Assembly (NCBI GenBank): GCA_007449985.2
Contig: VIIQ02000244.1
Span: 43,367-107,366, forward strand
Direction of reading: 5' to 3'
DNA: 64,000 bases
Source: Desmodesmus armatus
Taxonomy: Eukaryota; Chlorophyta; Chlorophyceae; Sphaeropleales; Scenedesmaceae
The notes under the pieces are model-generated. The model had not been told where the DNA came from, did not search any database, and worked only from the letters and a program-made list of their open reading frames with translations. This document shows positions 59,074 through 64,000 of the stretch, piece after piece (within the stretch, counting starts at the first letter, position 1; the number at the start of each line of letters is the position of its first letter). Position numbers and translations under genes: made by a program.

Positions 59074-60493
59074 GGGCGCAGGCCTGGGTGTGTGCGTGTG
59101 GTGGTTGCAGTATGGCTGCCGTATGCTGACGACAGCTGTGAGCGGCTGTGGAGTTACAAGCTGGCTCTGAGGTACAGTAACTCACACGCACTTGCCAACA
59201 TGGCCCTGTGGCTCAAGTTCGACACCAGCAGCAGCAGCAGCAGCAATGGCAGGGGTGGGGATGCTGCCAGTGGCGGCACCGGCGGCTGCAACAGTGGTGT
59301 GATTGAAAGCAGCAGCAGCAGCAGCAGGGAGCTGCTGGCTGCATTGGCAGCACAGGCTGACCCCCGCTTTGCTGGCTGTGTGGTGTCAGAGGCACGACTG
59401 TTTGTGGGCTGCCCCCCTGGAAACAGCCCAAGCGACCCATCAGCAGCAGCAGCAGCAGCAGCAGCAGACAAGACAGGGGCAGCAGCACCAGCAGGAGGTC
59501 AGGAAGCGTGGCGGCTGCTGCGTGCTACCGCTGTTGAGTCTGTCTTGGCAAGGTCTGCTGTGACTATGGAGGTGAGGTCAAGTGACCCATGGACCAGGCA
59601 CAACACCTGCCCGGGGGGGGGGGGGGGGGGCGACAGCCTGGCATGAGAGGTTGTGCAGTTGCATGTTACATGTCACATGGGCACATTTTTGCTGCAGTCA
59701 CATGTTACATGCGCAATTCTGCCACACACCAATGGCATCGCCCACCAGAATCGAGCCCTAGTTGGTTGCAGGTGTGCTGGGCCTGTGATCACATGCACCT
59801 GTGACTCACACCGCGCGACCGTCTGCTGCTTATGTGTATGTCTGTATCTGCTGCTGCTGCTGTACCCTCAGGGTTTGGTGTCTGCCCTGCGTGCCCTAGA
59901 CTCCCAGCTGGATCAAGCCGTGGGTGTGGCCCCCTGCAGCTTCACCTGCCAGGCACTCAGCGGCATGCTTTTCAAGGCACTGGTGCCACTGGTGCCACTG
60001 CAGCCGCCATTGCTGCCACTGCAGCCGCAACTGCTGCTGCAGCTAGGAGAGGACTGCAGCAGCAGTGGCAGCAATGGCGGCAGCAATGACAGCAATGGTA
60101 CGGATCGGCTGTTGCGTTTGCTGCGTTTGCCTGCTGCCTACAACCCCCGGGTGTTGCCTGAGGGAGGCAGGTGCTGCCTCCCCCACCAGGCACTGAGAAA
60201 CAACCTCCCTTGAACAAACATCACCAGCAGCAGCAGCAGCAGCAGCAGCGAGAGCAGCTGGTGGTGGCAGCATCTGGTCAGGGGAGTCCTTGCGAGGGAT
60301 CTGCAGAGCGGCAGTGCAAGCAGCAGCAGCAGCAGTCAGGGGAGGTGTGCGTAGGTACCTGCCGGCAGGCTGGTGTCACTAGCAGCAGTGACCCGCAGCA
60401 CAACCCGCACCAGCAGCACCAGCAGCAGCAGCAGCAGCAAAGTGGCCCCCACTTCATCAGCTGCCACCCTAAGCTGGCGCCACAGCATGAGCC

Positions 60494-60524
<31 letters not shown>

Positions 60525-63500
60525 CATGGGAGTATCAACTCTGACCTTCATGAAACGAACTCGCCTGGTAGCAACACAGGAGCAGCAGCACAAGCAGCAG
60601 CAGCAGCAGCAGGTGGCGGCAAGGGTGGTGCTGACCCGCTGCTTCCGTTGCACCTCCCTGTTGAGAAGGAGGGTGTGCGGCTGCAGGCCAGTGGGGAGGC
60701 TGAGTTCACAGGAGATGCGGCAGACAAGATGGGGGGAAACAGGCTGTACCTGGCAGGTGCGCGGCCACAAGGGGAGGGGGGGGGCGACTGTCCGGGGGGG
60801 GGATCCATGTCACGAGGAAGGGGGAGCGAAAAGACAGCAGAAGCTGGTGTGGGAGGGGTGCAGGGTTCTGATCCCCCCCCCCCCCGGGGGGGGGCAGGTG
60901 TGCCTGATCGAGGGAGAGACGTAGGTGCATCAGGGAAGTGTGAAGCTGTGGACGTGCAGGACAGGGGGGGGGGTGTTGCAAGGACAATTTTGCAGTCAAG
61001 AGGGGGAGGCATCACTCTGCACATGGCACGTGTTTGAGGAGAGAGGAGGGGAAGACGGCCGCCCCCCTTATCACTCTGTTGGGGCAGAGAGGGTGAAGAT
61101 GGCAAAGGATGGGGTTTGAGGCATGGTGAGGGACTCCCTCACCCCCAGCTTGCCTAACTCACTCTTGCCTCGCATTCTTTCATCTTGCCATTCATTGCTC
61201 CCTCCCTCACTCACTTTCTTACACTCACTCACTCACTCACTCACTCCCCCCCGCAGGTGTCCGCTCCAGCCGTGCGTTGGCGCGTGTGTTGAGTGTGGAG
61301 CCGTCCGCCGCCCTGTGCTCCCCTGGTGTGGTGGCATGCTTCACTGCAGCTGACATACCAGGGACCAACTTGGTGTTCAGGGCACCCCTGCTAGCAGGTG
61401 CGCACTGACACAGCAGCAGCAGCAGCAGCAGGGTTGAGACAGCAATCGACAGCAGCAGCAGCAGCAGCAGCAGTGCAGCAGTGTTGCGGCAGCAGCAGGG
61501 GGCAGCATTGGCGAAGGGCAGCAGCATCCATACGGTAACCTGCAGCATTCCTTACATGGCCTTGCAGCCTTCTTTACATGGACAACATACCAGGCTTGCC
61601 CCCCCCCCCCTGCCATTGCTGCCCCCAACCCCTTCTGCACCGCCCCCCTCCCCCCCCCCCCCCCCCCTCCGACAGCCTCGTTGAGTATGTGGGCCAGTGT
61701 ATTGCCCTGTTGGCAGCCGCCCTTGCCTGTCTTCACAACTCCCACTCCCCCCTCTTCCCAACTCCCCCTTACCGTACTCCTAGCACGTCATACCTCCCCC
61801 CCCCCCCCAACTCCCTCCTCCGCTTTGTCCGGCCTCCTCACCCCCCCCCCTTTCTTGTACAGATGGCCTTGTTGAGTATGTGGGCCAGCTAATCGCCCTG
61901 GTTGCAGCCACCAGCCAAACAGCAGCAGAGGCAGGGGCCAAGCTAGTGGCAGTAACATACGGTAACATGCAGCAATGTATACACACAGCCGTTGTAACAT
62001 GCACATCATATCAAGTTTGCCTATGCCTCACTTTACCCCCCCCCCTCCCCCTGCCATTCCCCCCCCCCCCCCCCCTGTCCTCACCCCCCCCCCCCCCCCC
62101 AGATGGCCTTGTTGAGTATGTGGGCCAGCTAATCGCCTTGGTTGCAGCCACCAGCCAAACAGCAGCAGAGGCAGGGGCCAAGCTAGTGGCAGTCACATAT
62201 GAGGACCTACCTGACCAGGCCCCCATTCTCACACTGGAGCAGGCCATAGAGGCTGGGGCCTTCTACCCAGATAATGGGGATGCTGGTGACAGCAGCAGCA
62301 GCAGCAGCAGCAGCAGCGGCGGCGACACAGTGCCATGCTTCAAGGTGGAGGCTGTACGGAATACCAACACCACAGCAGCACCAGCAGCAGCAGCAGCAGC
62401 AGGGGCCAACGCAATGGGGCCTACTGCTGAAGGGTGTGATGGTGGTGGTACCAATGGGACAGCAGGCGACAGCAGCAGCAGCAGCAGCAGCAGCGGACCA
62501 GTTGCTGCTGCTGCACCCCAAACAACACCGCCCCAAACCGTTGCAGGCCTCATTGCCTCCGCCCCTCTGCGTCTCATTGGCAGCTACAGCCTGCCTGCCC
62601 AGCAGCACATGTACATGGAGACACAGACGGCTGTAGCAGAGCCGATTGAGGGGGAGTGGGTGTGTGGTGTGAGGGTGGTCAGTGCCACTCAGAGCTTGGA
62701 TGCTGTGCAGGGGGCGGTGGCGGGGGTGCTGGGGGTGGCCTGGCACCAGGTGGAGGTGGTGGCACGAAGGCTGGGAGGAGGTGAGTGTTTTGGGGGGGGG
62801 GGGGTGGCCTGAGGGGGGGGAGTAAAGGGGGAGGGAGGGGTGTGGCGGGGGTGCTAGGGGTGGCCTGGCACCAGGTGGAGGTGGTGGCACGAAGGCGGGA
62901 GGAGGGTGAGTCAGGGCTTTGGGGTGTTTGAGGGGTGGTTCAGGTGGTGGCACAAAGATCGGGGGGGGGGGGGGGTCGGGGATTGTGGGCAGGGGGGAAG
63001 AAAGGTTTGTGTGAGTGTGTGTACTGTGTGTTGTGTGTTTTGGTTGGGCACCCGGTAGGGGGGGGGGGGAGAGGGAGCCGGGGGGGGGGTAAAGTGTTGA
63101 GGCTTGTGTGCAAAGTGCAAGCTTGTGACCGGCGCAGGGAGGCAGGGAGGGGCCTGGTACCAGCTGGAGTTGGTGGCACAACAACTTTGGGGGGGGGGGG
63201 GCAGGGTGGGAGGGTTGATGCTGTCATTCAAGCATTGCTATCGCTCAACCCTGTGCATTGAGTGTTGTGCTACTCTCAGGTGTTTTGCCTGCTTGTAAAT
63301 TGTACATGCCCTGATGTGTACACATGTGTCTTTGTGTGTGCTACATGTGTGTTATGCTGCTCCCCCCGTCTCCCCCCCCCCCCCCCCGCCCCCCGCCTCC
63401 TGATCAGATTTGGTGGCAAGGCGTCTCGCAGCATGCCTGTTGCTGCTGCTGCGGCTCTGGCTGCCAGCCTGCTGCAGCGCCCTGTGGCCTACAGCCTCAC

Positions 63501-64000
63501 AAGGGGTGAGGACTTTGCAGCCAACGGGGGCCCGCTGTGCTGGACTGGTGGAGTATGAGGCGGCTACAAGCCTGATGGCAAGCTGGTGGCGGTGGCTGTG
63601 AAGGTGATATGAGGGTTTTGATGGACTCCATCAACCCACCCAGTGGGTGGGGGGGGGGGGACTGGGGCTCAGGATTTGGGGTCTGGAGCTGCTTCAAGAA
63701 AGCACTACCCTCGGCAAGGCAGGGTACAGGCCACCTGAGTGGGGCTCAGGATGGGGGGGGGGGGGAGTGTGCTGTTGCTAGTTGCACTCCTCAAACTGCT
63801 ATCATCCCTACCCGTGCACTGTTTGTGATGATACTGCCATACACTGCCATACACTGCCAGGTGTTCCTTCGATCCTGGCGTCCAACAGTGGTGCTGCGCT
63901 GGGCCCCTCCACTGACTCCCTACATGTTGGCATCTGGTGTTCAGCGGCTGGCTGCCGCATGTACGCCGCCGCACAAACCCCTTTCATTCAATCTCTGCTG
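54792..64000 (+). CDS. Xanthine dehydrogenase family molybdenum hydroxylase (partial, runs off right edge)
   Basis: XDH oxidises hypoxanthine and xanthine to urate in purine breakdown. Exons read: 54792-54892, 55023-55098, 55546-55665, 56071-56270, 56584-57040, 57513-57771, 58479-59571, 59872-60756, 61257-61397, 62103-62780, about 63413-63603, and possibly 63861 onward. Domains in order: first [2Fe-2S] (CGEGGCGAC), second [2Fe-2S] (CGFCTPG and CRCTGW), FAD domain (GNTG, ELWPHAA, ATLGGHFG, AWLP-like start of the FAD C-terminal part), then molybdopterin domain (LQASGEAEFTGD, VEYVGQLIALV, FGGKASRSMP). Ala, Gln and Ser runs from CAG repeats swell several exons. One-base losses break the frame at about 54819-54821, 57622-57626, 57702-57705, near 58840, near 60160-60184 and near 63413. 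Aldehyde oxidase is the main alternative; the substrate-site region lies beyond the window. Confidence 0.85.
57117..58165 (+). repeat. Partial copies of XDH exon edges in introns 5 and 6
   Basis: The end of exon 5 (ctgctgtcaggaaacacagg) recurs at about 57119-57140. The start of exon 6 (ggtgctggtgtgtacaa, then ELWPHAA) recurs at 57377-57420 with its cctgcag acceptor. The end of exon 6 (AKAWSAMADHLER) recurs at 58118-58165, followed by a gtcagg donor. Confidence 0.8.
61676..62210 (+). repeat. Three tandem copies of the start of XDH exon 10
   Basis: Copies start at 61676, 61863 and 62103; each begins with a Leu-Val-Glu-Tyr-Val-Gly-Gln core after a C-rich tract and an acceptor. Copy two (61863-61961) is almost identical to copy three over about 98 bp and has its own donor (gtaaca). 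Copy one is diverged and short. Only copy three continues into the full 678-bp exon. Confidence 0.9.
62717..63190 (+). repeat. Serial copies of the 3' end of XDH exon 10
   Basis: The exon end with tggcctggcaccaggtggag, ggtggtggcacgaagg and its donor (62717-62785) recurs at about 62842-62912. Shorter echoes lie near 62938 (caggtggtggcacaaag) and 63149 (ggcctggtaccagctggag). G-runs separate the copies. Confidence 0.8.

Noticed and set aside
62207..63184. 325-codon minus-strand Pro-rich ORF
   Set aside because: It is the antisense shadow of XDH exon 10 and G-rich intron repeats; the plus strand carries the conserved XDH motifs.

Overview
This window is nuclear DNA from a eukaryote, most likely a chlorophycean green alga of the Chlamydomonadales type (Haematococcus-like would fit; the species is inferred, not proven). 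The signs are dense GT-AG introns between exons of about 50-300 bp, TGTAA polyadenylation-type signals, many CAG/CTG microsatellites and long C or G tracts, a DIRS-like retrotransposon fragment, and plant/algal-type proteins such as a pheophorbide a oxygenase (PAO) family enzyme and a U-box protein with a plant UND domain. I built six gene models by joining ORF segments at phase-compatible splice sites. Five are complete, and the sixth runs off the right edge.

Layout: 1-1848, no gene I can support. 1849-7810 (+), UND/U-box E3 ligase-like protein with a transmembrane segment and a Pro-Ala-rich tail. 7811-11594, gene-poor, with a dispersed repeat and a hairpin. 11595-26939 (+), large secreted Cys-rich protein: signal peptide, many GCC2/GCC3-type modules, a PAN-like region, then two tandem copies of a Cys-rich domain plus a seven-repeat RCC1-like propeller. 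Two mobile-element pieces lie inside this gene. 26940-30138, gene-poor, with a second copy of the dispersed repeat. 30139-41168 (-), FACT histone chaperone subunit SPT16, 28 exons. 42901-46391 (-), F-box-like/leucine-rich-repeat protein. 48896-54443 (-), PAO-like Rieske oxygenase. 54792 to beyond 64000 (+), xanthine dehydrogenase family enzyme. The last two genes are head-to-head across 348 bp.

The models for U-box, F-box/LRR and PAO-like total a multiple of three as written (724, 609 and 590 aa). SPT16 becomes 1042 aa after two one-base insertions, and the secreted protein becomes 1725 aa after removing one C and the transposon. The XDH gene needs about six one-base insertions, several at G or C runs. 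This points to homopolymer errors in the assembly rather than gene death.

Two further themes run through the window. Exons or exon edges are repeatedly duplicated, with their splice sites, into neighbouring introns (SPT16, F-box/LRR, PAO-like, XDH). CTG repeats and C-runs often form the pyrimidine tract directly before splice acceptors. PAO (chlorophyll breakdown) and XDH (purine breakdown) both serve nutrient recycling, so their shared promoter region may be meaningful; this is inference. All family calls come from recognised motifs; no search was run.
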